In this document: positions 1-10,376 of the stretch, in pieces
Layout: each line of letters begins with the position of its first letter
Position numbering within the stretch: position 1 is the first letter of the stretch
Source of the DNA: Ancistrus triradiatus
Lineage: Eukaryota > Chordata > Actinopteri > Siluriformes > Loricariidae
NCBI GenBank assembly: GCA_025084515.1
Contig: JAJAGP010000220.1
Span: 62,001-126,000, forward strand
DNA: 64,000 bases
Direction of reading: 5' to 3'
Program-made: the position numbers and the translations under genes
Notes under the pieces: model-generated
The model's database searches: none
What the model was told of the DNA's origin: nothing
What the model saw: the letters and a program-made list of their open reading frames with translations, nothing else

Positions 1-39
1 TTCTGCTGACAGGATTGCATCCCACAATTCCTTGAGATT

Positions 40-520
40 TTTTTGCTCATTCTTATGAATCTCTCATTCTACCACATCCCAAAAGTGTTCTATTGAATTC
101 AGATCCAGTGACTGGGAAGGCCACTGAAGATCACTGTACTTGTTGTCATGTTCATGTTTTAGTTCTCAAGTACAGTCTCAAGACCATAAATGAGTGGTCT
201 CGGTCTTGTCTCATTTGGACTCGGTCTTGTCATGGTTTTGCAGTAAGGTGGACTTGGAAATTGCTGTCAAAACCATCAGAGGCCAACAAGTCGTCATCTT
301 GACTACAACACTAGTTCATGAAACCAATTTCAGATTATATTTTCTTTGTGACGGTGCATTATCCTGCTGGAAGTATCCATTTGAAGATGGTAAAAAGTGG
401 CCTCGAAGGGATGCACATGGTTTGAACAGGTTGTGGCATTCAAAGGATGATTGGTCAGTATTATCCAGCGCAAGGTGTGTCAAGAAAAATACTTTTGATA
501 TATCAGTTACTTAGTAATGG
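40..520 (-). mobile_element. Tc1/mariner-like transposase relic, antisense
   Basis: Read on the minus strand, positions about 64-112 give QSLDLNSIEHFWDVVE. This matches the Tc1/mariner block around the catalytic glutamate of the DD34E triad (SPDLNPIEHLWD in active relatives). Farther right, about 355-380, the minus strand gives a QQDNAP-like block, the usual site of the second catalytic aspartate. The two blocks lie in the expected order but are joined by stops and frame changes. No terminal inverted repeats were found, so this is a truncated, dead copy. Confidence 0.6.
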
Positions 521-539
521 CACTTGGTTCTTTAGTTCT

Positions 540-980
540 TTACATAAATCCACCATAACATAAAATTTTGTAGGGGACGTCTGAAGGCATGGACTCTCTG
601 AAGGTGCCTTGTGGTATTTGGCACCAAGACATCTTTAAGTCTTGTAAGCTGTGGGGGCTCCATGGATCAGACCTGCTTGATCAGATGCATGCCATAGACG
701 CTCGATAAGATCGAGATCAACACCTTGCACTCATCGTCATATTCCTCAAACCATTCCTGAAGTGTCTGCAGTGTGGTAGAGGGCATTATCCTGCTAAAAG
801 AGACTTTTGCCATTATGGAATACCACTGTCATAAAAGGGTGTACATGCTCTGCAACAATGTTTAGGTAGGTGCTATGTGTCAAAGTAACATCCACAAGGT
901 TTTCAGCAGAACATAACTCAGAGCATCCTATATTCAGTGTTATTCACTTCACCTGCCTGTGGTTTTAATGTTATGCCTAG
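540..980 (-). mobile_element. Second antisense Tc1/mariner-like relic
   Basis: On the minus strand, about 690-712 reads VDLDLIERLWH, the block holding the catalytic glutamate. About 780-800 reads a QDNALYHT block, with a stop replacing the residue before it, at the place of the second aspartate. These are the C-terminal catalytic parts of a DD34E transposase. The N-terminal helix-turn-helix part is not visible. It lies tail to head with the 40-520 relic but differs from it in sequence, so it is probably a separate insertion. Confidence 0.55.
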
Positions 981-984
981 GGCT

Positions 985-1680
985 CGCAGATGTTATCCTG
1001 TATTCTCTTTGTGGAATATTTGCATTGATTGCTGTAACTCTGTAATATGTGTATGTGCATTCATCTCATTTCTAATTTAACTTCTAATCTCTTTGCTGTC
1101 CAGACTCTCCATGGAAAACAAACAGTGCAAGTAAAATCTCATTTAAATAATTCCGCCATATATTTTGTCATTTACATTGTAATGAAGTGATATGAATCTA
1201 GTATACACTAATGAGGATAGATGAGCAAAACCCATTTCAATTCTATACAAGTCCTTCTAATCTAAGTGCTGAAAGTTTCAAGTAAGGAGCAAATTCCATT
1301 TTACTTCATTATCCTACTTAGATTATAATATTCTTTATTATATTCTACTTTATTGCACTGCATTAATATTAAAATCTGGGGAAAGATCATTGTTAGTACA
1401 TTAATGAGCCAAAACCTTTGTACCTTTCATCCAACACAGCCCACCATCCCCCTTGTCCCCACATTATTGTTCTCTATATTATGCATTACAACACCATCTT
1501 TTATTTATTTACCACAATGGAACACCCTGACCTACAATAAATATATCAGTCCTAATGATATTTTATTTCCATTAGAGAATCAGAACAGCAGTTTCTGAAT
1601 TAATGAACCGATTGTCAAAGCTTGTAGTGTCTGTAGTGCCTGTCTAAATCAGAACACATTTATTATTATTTATTTATTTA
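985..1680. other. Unassigned AT-rich spacer
   Basis: AT-rich DNA without a recognisable gene, repeat unit or inverted terminal repeat. The 81-residue frame at 1353-1598 has no recognisable domain and is probably chance. Confidence 0.4.
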
Positions 1681-1682
1681 TT

Positions 1683-1880
1683 AATATTTTCAGCATTTGG
1701 TGGATGCCCTTATTGAGAACAGCTTACAGCTCAGAGAGGACACAATCCAAGCAAAGGAGGGTTAGACACCATACTCTATGCCCAGCTTGGCATTGGTGGG
1801 ATTCAACACTCAACCTTCTGGTCAATAGACTTTTGTTCTGTTGATACTGAGATGCTCTGAATAGCCCGTGCCACCTCAGA
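1683..1880 (-). repeat. tRNA-derived SINE, family 1, divergent copy
   Basis: The order of blocks matches the better copies at 2838-3020 and 43190-43375: a 'cagcatttgg' tail, a 'gatgcccttattgagaacag' block, a 'ttagacacc' stretch, then 'ggtgggattcaacactcaac', the reverse complement of a tRNA-like box B region. It is clearly more diverged than the other copies. It sits directly beside the antisense Tc1 relic to its right. Confidence 0.5.
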
Positions 1881-1884
1881 ACTA

Positions 1885-2710
1885 GGATCTAGGACGATAA
1901 GAAAAACAAGGAAAACTCGCTGTCATGTTCCTGGGACCAATCTATGATTATATGATGCTTGGGGCAAAGTGCAAAGGTGTTCTGCTGAAAGTGTCCTTCT
2001 GTTTTAGAGTAATCGGCTGGGAAAATTGCCCACACCATTATTCCACCTCCACCAGCCTGAACTATTGACACCTGTCAGGAAGTATTCATTGTTTCATTGT
2101 GACACTTGCGCCAAATTCTGAGCCTCATATCAGCATGGTGCAACGGAAACCTGGATTCATCTGACCAGACTATGGTCCACTGCTCAGTGATCCAATGTTT
2201 GTACTTTTGTTTGTGTTTTTGACAGGAGTCTTGCCTTCTGTTTCATGTAGACATCAATGGCACTCAAACTGGCCTTCTGTTATTATACTACCAAGGAACA
2301 ACAAGTTGTCCATTTGGACATGTTTGTTGGAGCACCAGTATTATATTCGGTGGAAATTTACTTGACTGTGCAGCTCCTGTTTTTCAGAACGTTTCTTGAC
2401 AACCTCCTCTGACCCTGTGGTCAACAAGTTGTTTATGTCCACAGTTTATGTTGTTTATGCCTTTCGCTAGATATCTATATCTCGATCACACCATTCTCTA
2501 TACTTTCAACACAGTTGCACGAGAAGACCCCTATATGTTGACAGTTTTTGAAATAGCAGCTCAATTTTCCAATTCTAATGTGGATTCACATTGAAACTGA
2601 TCCACAGATAACCTGTTCACTTGGTTTTATGCTGCACTTTAAAGTCACGTGTCTAATTTCCGTAAAGGGAAGCTCCAGTCATGAAAGGTAAGGTGTCGCT
2701 AATAAAGTGG
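1885..2710 (-). mobile_element. Antisense Tc1/mariner-like transposase, broken
   Basis: On the minus strand, about 2120-2175 reads KHWITEQWTIVWSDESRF, a textbook Tc1/mariner block with the first catalytic aspartate (WSDES). About 2015-2060 reads GGGGIMVWAIF, the conserved glycine-rich block that follows it. Between and beyond these the frame is interrupted many times. The right edge near 2680-2720 contains 'aataaagtgg', a motif common at ends of fish elements of this type. The second aspartate and the glutamate are not seen, because the left end runs into the SINE at 1683-1880. Confidence 0.65.
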
Positions 2711-2749
2711 GCACTCAGTGTGCATACAGTATTCTAAATGTATTAGTAT

Positions 2750-2832
2750 TTGGTATGTCCCCCTGACCTAATCCCAAATGAGCATGTTGTGAGGTGGCAG
2801 TGCTACCCAACGAGCCACCATGCCGCCCGTTT
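2750..2832 (-). repeat. SINE family 2 head fragment
   Basis: A short piece reading 'gtgaggtggcagtgctaccc' followed by 'gagccaccatgccgcc'. This is the reverse complement of the tRNA-like head seen in the copies at 42357 and 52040. Only the head remains, and it abuts SINE family 1. Confidence 0.6.
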
Positions 2833-2837
2833 TGAAA

Positions 2838-3020
2838 CATTTACATTTACAGCATTTAGCAGACGTCCTTATCCAGAGCGACTTACAATTGGTACAGTCT
2901 TACAGTCCAAGCAATTGTGGGTTAAGGGACTTGCTCAAGGACCCAACAGTGGAAGCTTGGCTGAGGTGGGATTTGAACCCTGGATTTTCTGGTCCATAGT
3001 CCAGTTCCTTAACCGCTAGG
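2838..3020 (-). repeat. tRNA-derived SINE, family 1
   Basis: A well-preserved copy on the minus strand. From left to right it holds the tail 'tttacagcatttagcagacg', the 'cttatccagagcgacttaca' block, a central 'caattgtgggttaaggg' block, and 'tgggatttgaaccc', which is the reverse complement of a pol III box B-like sequence. It closes with 'ccttaaccgctagg', the reverse of the box A-like 'tagtggttaagg'. The layout is that of a tRNA-derived SINE; the tail resembles the V-SINE type known in fish. No transcriptional activity can be inferred. Confidence 0.75.
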
Positions 3021-3024
3021 AAAA

Positions 3025-5060
3025 GGGGAGCAACATGCTTTATCTGTAACAAATATTTACCTGTCATGACTGATTTTCTTTTAAACCATGTTCAATTATT
3101 TAGTAATTTCAGTAGATCCTTACCGGTTTGTTTGATGTGTTTATCTGGTGTTTCTGCAAATGGGAAATGGCAGGTATACAACAAACCATTATGATGCCAC
3201 CTGATAAAGAAGTCACGTGTTATATTTCCGTAAAATCCCAAACTATGGGAGACAGACTCACCGATGTTTTTTTTAATCTTTTAAGAAGAACTTTTCACAA
3301 GGTTAGATCATAATTACTCAAATTCTTCCATTCTTCCACTTTCTAAAGTCTTCATAATCTCTGTAGAAAGATGCTTGGTCACCTGGCCTGAAGCAGAACG
3401 CAATCAGCAGAGACGAATGCAGGGAGCAAGGCAAAATAGTTTTATTAAACAATGTCCAGTGGTAAACTGAAGAAGTGTTGGGGTGAGGACCAACTGGCAC
3501 GTGGCAGGACAGATGGGAGGAGCCTAGGTAGAGCAGAGAAGCCACTGGGTGCACTGACTCTTAAAGGAACATGGAGCAGAGTTGCCAGTGGATGTGCTGG
3601 AGGTAACCAGGTGGTGCGGAATTGACGGAAGGTGTGCTGAGGCTGGACGGGACGAGGCAGAGCACAGTATGCAATAAGAAGTTGTTAAAAAGTTACAAAT
3701 TATCAGATTGCTATGAACCGCCTTTCCCCTTTTCATTCAAAACTAACTCCAAGCCACACTCGATCCAACCCAATCCCCATCCCCATCATTGTTAAAGTAA
3801 TGAAACCTCCAATTTCTCAATCAAAAGGATACGTTTTAGCTACCAAAAAATAAAAGTACCTAACAGTTAAAGGCTATGGTTGGAATTTAATCATTAAAAG
3901 AATGTAAAAAAAATCTGCACAATTATTTGAAATATGTTAAGGAATTGCTTCAGTCTGTGATGCTCACCGTCATATAAATGCCATCACAAGGAAAAGCACT
4001 GGTAAATAGATTTATGAGCTTGCATTGAATATGGGCTATAACTGCTATCAGTGCAAGTGGTTTCTGTGCATTTACTAGTGTGTTGATAAGGAATATTTTC
4101 TTAACTAGTAGCACTTTGGAACTGAACAATTAAGGTTATGATGTCAGATAATGTGACCGTCAGGAGGCTTGTAGCGTCTGAAAAGAAGAGGTGGCAGAAC
4201 AGACTCTTAATGAACGCCTTGAGTGGTGGGAGCAGTGACTGACATGTTTCTAGACAGAAATGAAATATTGACTGTCAGGGAGCCTGGAGGTAAACCAGAT
4301 GACAGCTGTGACAGTAATGGCACTAGGCGAGAGGTGGACAAGGAGTGTGTCAAGGCAGACAGTGTAAAACGCCGACCTAAGATAGAATAACACAAGAATA
4401 TTAAGAGCACCAGTGTCACAAGATAGCAGTGAGTTGCTAGCTCCTCTAATAGAGCTGTCACCATGCTACAATTTGGGCAAAAACTGAAATGGATCAAACT
4501 GGTTATTGATAGAGAGGTTAGTCTGTAAATGGAAAATAAGTCTTTTACATAACCTTAGCCACAAAAGGAATACTGGAGATCAATCTGTGCTTATTTAACA
4601 CAAGTTGGATCTAGGCCATGTCTTAATGTAGTTTTTAAGTGAAGTAGCAAGGAGGGCTATTCATCAGAAGGGAAATTGGGTTAGAGCTTACAGACAAACA
4701 AGTCAGGACCAGGTGCTCATTTTTAAAAGAATGTTTGCAGTAGCATAGAACCTATTATTCTTATGGGAGATGAAAATACAGACAGACAAGTAAGGATAAC
4801 ACTCAGTGTTAAATACACTCCAACTTACAATATTTCGTCTTTACGATGAGAATCTGATAATAAACATAGATACACATTCAGCAGAAACCGTACTCTGAAT
4901 TTTGAGTTATGATATATAGTATACAATACACTTCTCGGTTTATGATAAATTCAACTTACGATGGATTTATTGGAACCCCCATCATAAATCGGGCAGTACC
5001 TGTATACACATATGCATCTGTTTTCATACATGTCCATGGTCTGAAAGGCTTGCTCTTTCT
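3025..5060. other. Unassigned spacer, no gene seen
   Basis: Two kilobases without a recognisable gene. The part at 3380-3700 (GA-rich on the plus strand) and the part at 4150-4500 look like decayed dispersed repeats. About 4850-5015 contains complementary 'acttacgatgg' and 'catcataaatcggg' segments that suggest a MITE remnant. Short frames such as 4207-4497 (minus) show no domain. Confidence 0.35.
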
Positions 5061-5065
5061 CTCTC

Positions 5066-7165
5066 GTGTCACAGTTAGTCTGTCCCAGTTTGTGTTTCAT
5101 GTGCTGTAGCCTGTCTTGTCTATTCCTATTTTATGTAGTCATTCCTGTCTCATGTGTTTCTTGTTCATGTGCTGTACCTTGTGTCATGTGTTCCTGTTTC
5201 TGGTTTATGTACTGTACTCTCTCTTGTATGTTATTGTTTCTTGTTTATGTACTGTTCCCTGTTTTGTGTGTTCCTGTTTCTTGGTTATGTACTGTACCCT
5301 GTCTTGTGTTCCTGTTTCTTGGTTATGTACTGTACCCTGTCTTGTGTTCCTGTTTCTTGGTTATGTACTGTACCCTGTCTTGTGTTCCTGTTTCTTGGTT
5401 ATGTACTGTACCCTGTCTTGTGTTCCTGTTTCTTGGTTATGTGCTGTTCCCTGTCTTGTGTTCCTGTTTCTTGGTTATGTACTGTACCCTGTCTTGTGTT
5501 CCTGTTTCTTGGTTATGTGCTGTTCCCTGTCTTATGTGTTCCTGTTTCTGTTTCATGGGCTTTTCTTTGGTTATGTAAACTGGTAACCGGAATGTAAACT
5601 GTAACCCCTGTCTTGTGTTCTTGTTTTCTTGGTTATGTGCTTGGTTCCCTGTCTTGTGTTCCTGTTTCTCTTTCTTGGTTTATGGTACTGTAACCCTGTT
5701 TCTTGCGTGTTCTTCCCGGTTTTTCTTTGGTTATGTGCGGTTCCTGTCTTATGTGTTTTCCCTGTTTTTCCTGTTTTCATGGGCTGTAACCCTGTCTTTG
5801 TGTGTTCCTGTTTTTTGTTTCAGTGGCTGTTCCCCCTGTCTTGTGGTGTTTGTTCCTGTTTTTTTCTTTGTTTCTGGGTCTGTAAAAACCCTTGTCTTTG
5901 TGTGTTTCCTGTTTTTTTTTGTACTTGGTTCCCTGTTCCTTGTGTTTTTCCGTTTTTATATTATTGTGCTTGTTCCCCTGTCCTTGTTGTGTTTCCCCTG
6001 TTTTTTCTTATTTATGTCCTTGTATAACCCTGTCCCTTGGTGTTGTTCCCTGTTTTTCTGTTTTTCAGGGGGGGCCTGTTTTCTTTCCCTTTCCTTGGGT
6101 GTGTTCCTTGTTTCTTTGGTTTCTTGGTTTATGGTACTGTACCCTGTGTTCTTTGGTGTTCCCCTGTTCCTGTTTCTTTTGGTTTATGGTACTGTTCCCT
6201 GTCTTGGTGTGTTCCTGTTTCTTTTTCTGTTCCCCATGGTGCTGTTTCCCTGCTTGTGTTTCCTGGTTCTTGGTTTATGGTCACTGTAACCTGTCATGGT
6301 GTTCCCTGTGTTTCTTGGTTATGTAACTGTACCCCTGTCCCCTTTGTGTTTCCTGTTTTTCTTGGTTTTTTATGTTTACTGTTCCCCTGTTCCTTGTGTT
6401 CCCCCTGTTTCTTGGTTTGTACTGTTTTCCCCTGTCTTCTGTCTTGTGTTCCTGTTTCTTGGTTATGTACTGTACCCTGTCTTGTGTTCCTGTTTCTGTT
6501 TCATGTGCTGTTCCCTGTCTTGTGTGTTCCTGTTTCTTGTTTATGTACTGTACCCTGTCTTGTGTGTTCCTGTTTCTGTTTCATGGGCTGTTCCCTGTCT
6601 TGTGTGTTCCTGTTTCTTGTTTATGTACTGTTCCCTGTCTTGTGTGTTCCTGTTTCTGTTCCATGTGCTGTTCCCTGTCTTGTGTTCCTGTTTCTTGGTT
6701 ATGTACTGTTCCCTGTCTTGTGTTCCTGTTTCTTGGTTATGTACTGTACCCTGTCTTGTGTTCCTGTTTCTTGGTTATGTACTGTTCCCTGTCTTGTGTG
6801 TTCCTGCTTATGTTCCATGTGCTGTTCCCTGTCTTGTGTGTTCCTGCTTTTGTTCCATGTGTTGTTCCCTGTCTTGTGTTCCTGATTCTGTTTCATGTGC
6901 TCTTCCCTGTCTTAAGTGTTCCTGTTTCTTGTTTATATATTGTTCCCTGTCTTGTGTGTTCCTGTTTCTTGTTTATGTACTGTACCCTGTCTTGTGTTTT
7001 CCTGTTTCTTGTTTATGTGCTGTTCCCTCCCCGTGTGTTCCTACTTCTATTTCATGTACTGTCCTTGTCTTGCATGTTCCTGTTTCTGATTCATATTCTG
7101 TCCCCCTGTCTTGTGTTCCTGTTTCCATTTCATATGCTGTTCTCTATTTTGTGTGTTCCTGCTTC
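5066..7165 (+). repeat. Minisatellite, interleaved 38- and 40-bp units
   Basis: The array is built on a pyrimidine-rich unit that begins 'gttcctgtttcttggttatg' and continues 'tactgtaccctgtcttgt', 38 bp in all. The cleanest block is 5270-5540, with about seven nearly identical copies. From about 6480 a second unit type of 40 bp appears, carrying an extra 'gt' and often 'ctgtttcatgtgctgttccc', and mixes with the first. The ends at 5066-5260 and 6990-7165 are more diverged, as expected at array edges. All three forward frames stay open because the unit has no stop codon in any frame, which creates false cysteine-rich, membrane-like proteins of up to 308 residues. Confidence 0.9.
5575..6435 (+). 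repeat. Disrupted middle of the minisatellite
   Basis: The same repeat words continue (ttcctgtttcttgg, tactgtaccctgt), but spacing is irregular and homopolymers are stretched, for example 'tgttttttttt' at about 5910 and 'cagggggggg' at about 6067. The blocks on both sides are regular. The simplest reading is poor consensus in a part of the array few reads spanned; true local decay is the alternative. Confidence 0.6.
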
Positions 7166-7169
7166 TGTT

Positions 7170-8150
7170 CCATTTGCTGTGCACTGTCTCTCATAGTCTT
7201 CTATCTTTACTGTTACTGCTAACCTCTGTATTATCATCAGCCTGTTAACACTCTGTCTGTCTATGAAGCATGATTTAGTCTAAGAATATTTCTGAACTAG
7301 AATACTTCAGAAAGGAAGAATACAAAGACTGTGAAATGCAACAGGAAACACTTGGAAGCTGGGATATCACACAGAAATAATGACATAAACATCAAACTGC
7401 AGCACACCAATATTAAACTAATATTTTATTAAAATGTTGCTTGTGACTTATTAATAGTTGCACCTAGATGTGGCAATCACACTGCTATATAAAGAGTTGA
7501 CTTTTTTCTGATATGAAGATGAGATTTAGCTTCAGAGAATGAGGGAAAGATCAAATACCAAAGGACTTCTGTAGCAAACACTATGCAATCCTCTCCAACT
7601 TCCCTTAATTAGTTAGATCTCTTTGTAAATGAAAATAAGTTAGCACATCCTCTGCAGAGAGCAAATTCACAGACATATATACATTCTTAAACAAAATGAC
7701 TCATCAATCAAAAAACAATAACAACTCAAGTATTAAAGCATGGGTGAATCAGCTGAGACACAGCAAATCTTGTCTTGTATCTTTCAGTAGGTTTAATATT
7801 TAATCGTAAGCTTTGCACATTGTCATGAGGGAAAATGGCTGAAATATCCAGAAATGAATGCAACATGCAATGTCTTGTGTAAATGTGCATGGACTGAGCC
7901 AAAAAAAAAACATGCTTATTATGTTTTTAAGTTGCACTAAATGTTTCTAGATAAAACAAATGTATTAGCAAAACATCTAAGAGGAATAAATGAAATCCCA
8001 ATTCACAATGTAATTTAAAAGTGAAAATGAAATTTGAAAATATAAGTGTACTGATTTATGGGTGTGGGATTAATCCTGGCCTTAACTGAATATATGTATT
8101 ACACATTGAACCACTTGGGAGTCACATCTATGCACAATCCACATAAACCC
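7170..8150. other. Unassigned AT-rich spacer
   Basis: AT-rich DNA with no ORF of note, no inverted repeat and no match to repeats elsewhere in the window. I see nothing assignable here. Confidence 0.4.
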
Positions 8151-8156
8151 ATACAG

Positions 8157-8280
8157 TGGAGGCCAAAAGTCTGAGACCACTAATGAAAATGCAACTATAT
8201 TGCATTTTTCTGTAATTAGAATTTTCTCAAATTGTTTAATAATATTGTAATATAAAATTAATATAAAATATAAAATAATT
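8157..8280 (+). mobile_element. Left end of Tc1-J (terminal fragment)
   Basis: 'cagtggaggccaaaagtctg' followed by 'agaccactaatgaaaatgc' has the shape of a Tc1-like inverted terminal repeat next to a TA. The short element at 37803-38008 carries related blocks, 'aagtctgagacctcaagtaa' on its left and 'agtggtctcatacttttggc' on its right. Only one end is present, and it runs into the microsatellite. Confidence 0.5.
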
Positions 8281-8283
8281 ATT

Positions 8284-8288
<5 letters not shown>

Positions 8289-8380
<92 letters not shown>

Positions 8381-8405
8381 AGTGTATATATTCATATACA
8401 TATAA

Positions 8406-8453
<48 letters not shown>
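8289..8453. repeat. Compound microsatellite (TA)n(TG)n(TA)n
   Basis: A TA tract (about 8289-8320), a TG tract (about 8321-8372), a short imperfect bridge and a second TA tract (about 8410-8453). Such tracts are polymorphic in fish and prone to slippage. The minus-strand frames here that give runs of alternating Tyr-Ile are artefacts. Confidence 0.95.
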
Positions 8454-8454
<1 letters not shown>

Positions 8455-8458
<4 letters not shown>

Positions 8459-8790
8459 TCTCTCTCTCTTCTCTCTCCTCCTCCTCTCCCCCCGTGTCTC
8501 TCTCTCCTTTCGTCTCCTTCTCTCTCCTCCTCCCTCATTCCCCTCCCTCCTTCTCCTGTCCTCCTTTTCGCTTCTCCCTTTTCCTCCTCCCCTCTCTTTT
8601 CTTTTTGGTCCCGCCCCCACCACCACCACAACGAAAACCCACCCCCCCCCCCGCACCCCCCCGGGAGCTGGCCAGACTTTGCGGGCCCCCCCTGTCCACT
8701 CGCCGCCTTTTCCTTCGTGCTCTCCCCCCTTTTCCACGGGCTCCTGTTTCTCTTTTTGGCCCTCCTTCTCATCTCCCTCCCCACCAGTTT
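8455..8790 (+). repeat. Polypyrimidine and C-rich low-complexity tract
   Basis: A CT-rich stretch (8458-8600) passes into long C runs (8600-8720) with abrupt homopolymers. It adjoins the compound microsatellite. The sharp change and long homopolymers suggest that consensus quality falls here. The 127-residue frame at 8494-8877 reflects composition only. Confidence 0.7.
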
Positions 8791-8844
8791 AAATGCGAGT
8801 GTACGAAGTATCGATTATGGAAATTATCTTTATTCGCTGGCAAG

Positions 8845-9052
8845 TCCCCCCAGGAGGTCATGTTTTTCTCTATTTGAGGTCCTTTTTGCCCTTCCAGGGT
8901 GGTGTGTCGTCCCAGCCATGGGGAGGACTGTTCCCTTGCCACTGACGCCGGGGTACCTTCTTGGTCAGTTGGGCTTGTGGGCCTAGATACCTTTGTTAAA
9001 GCTGTTTTTTGAGACAAAGCCCTTTATTGGTAAAAGTACTATAGAAATAAAT
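8845..9052 (+). repeat. Dispersed tail repeat, copy T1
   Basis: It shares the block order 'ccttgccactg', 'cttggtcagttggg', 'gttaaagctg', 'gagacaaagcc', 'actatagaaataaa' with copies at 18508, 23075, 27885 and 31238. Compared with those copies, several homopolymers are longer here (gctgtttttt, ggtaaaag), consistent with the poor-consensus stretch it lies in. The family resembles a short interspersed fish repeat that ends just after 'aaataaa'; its parent element is not identified. Confidence 0.7.
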
Positions 9053-9054
9053 TG

Positions 9055-9605
9055 TTACTTTGGACTTTTTGGAATAGTAAATAAACAAATCCTTGCTTCA
9101 GGAATTCATACTTTGCCCGAAAATTTATTTTGGAAATACCAGTTGGGACATGCGCTGTTCTTAGCTCATCGCAGAACGTAACTCTGTTTCCTCCAAAACG
9201 GACAGTATTTTTTTTTTGGTAAAAACATGGTTTTTGAAAAAATTAGTTTCTCACCCAGCACTGAAACCAGAAAACTAATCCCTGCCATTGACTCCATTTG
9301 GACTGTCCAAACTATAACAAACCCAAGTTGGTTTTTAACATGGAAAGACCCTTGGCAATAGCTCATATTAATACCTGTTAATTAATCCCAGTTTTAGACC
9401 TCGAATATGGAAACAATCCAAAACAAGTCATCTCAACTCACACAAGCTCCCAACTGTAAAATACATTTTACAACTTAAACTCAGATTACAATTTTTAAAT
9501 GCATAGCAAAACTGCAATACATTATTAAATCTGCCTTTTAACTGAAGAAGACCTGCAGCACAGAGCAGCACAAGCTATTAGAGTTTATTTATGAGTCACT
9601 TTTTA
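9055..9605. other. Unassigned spacer left of the LTR element
   Basis: No gene or repeat unit recognised. Runs such as the nine-T tract near 9210 suggest the low-accuracy stretch continues. The small frames here have no domain. Confidence 0.35.
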
Positions 9606-9611
9606 GTGGTG

Positions 9612-10376
9612 TGTCACGTAAAACGCCGTGGAGCACGGGTGTTGCGCGTCCCCTCCCAAGTTCCCGGCCGGGTGGCGATCCAGGACATGGACCGTTGCAG
9701 CGCCACCCGGTTTTTTTTTTTGCAAAGACCGCCGAGGTAGATGCCCGGTAACCCCGCTTAAACCCGGTAATGACTTACAAGCGTAAGCAAGACTATTTAA
9801 AAAACAGCAATCCCCCGGCTCCCACCTCTGTCCCCCCCCTCTGGCGCGGGAATTATCAAGGGGAAAAGCTTCCCTTTCCCTGGTGATTCACGGGTAATGG
9901 TCCGTTTTTCGGGCGTTTTGAAGCCCGCTTTCATTGTTGGTACCAAGTTTCTAGGAGGGCGAGTTTATGGTTCGGTCGGGCGGTTTGGAAAAGCCCGCCT
10001 TTCATTGGTGGTTACCAGTTTCTAAGGCTGAGTTTATGTTCGTCGGCGGTTTGAAAAAAGCCCGCTTTTCAATTTGTTACCAGTTTTCTAGGCCCTGAGT
10101 AATGTTCGTTTTCGTCGGTTGAAGCCCGCTTTCTTGTGTTAACCAGTTTCTAGGCCTGAAGGTATGTTTTCGTTTCCAGTGGTTTAAAGCCCCGCTTTTT
10201 GTTTCATCGTTACCAGCTAATAGGCTGGTTTTTTTGTGTTTGTGTAAAAGCCAGCTTTTTGTGTTTTTGGGTTACATAATTTATTTAGATAACCCGCAAA
10301 TTGGTCAAGTAATGTTATAACCTGCGCACCCGTCTCCTCCCTTGCCAGTTAGCAAAATCCCCCCGGTCCCGTGACA
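9612..10376 (+). repeat. Left LTR
   Basis: It begins TGTCACGTAAAACGCCG and ends CCCGTGACA. It aligns block for block with 13919-14669: 'gttgcagcgcc', 'tttgcaaagac', 'gcgcgggaattatcaa', the 61-bp repeats, and 'cctgcgcac...ctcctccttgccagtt'. Most differences from the right copy are one-base homopolymer changes. It contains the tandem repeat at 9896-10260. Confidence 0.75.
9896..10260 (+). repeat. 61-bp tandem repeat inside the left LTR
   Basis: About five to six units, each with 'gttcgtttcggcggtttgaa', then 'gcccgctttcattg', then 'ttaccagtttctaggctgag'. The last units degenerate to 'gccagcttttt...gtgttttt'. The same array lies in the right LTR at about 14190-14580, so the repeats arose before the element inserted. 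In retroelements, LTR repeats of this kind often lie in the U3 promoter part; that role is only inferred here. Confidence 0.75.

Noticed and set aside
5270..5540. CRISPR-like array
   Set aside because: Units are head to tail without unique spacers and the genome is eukaryotic; it is a minisatellite.
5066..7222. Cysteine-rich, membrane-like proteins of up to 308 residues
   Set aside because: Frames are open only because the minisatellite unit has no stop codon. Three overlapping phases give equally long proteins, and there is no start or codon-usage evidence.
8288..8784. Minus-strand frames of Tyr-Ile repeats joined to Arg/Glu-rich parts
   Set aside because: Direct translation of the TA/TG microsatellite and the adjoining CT tract.
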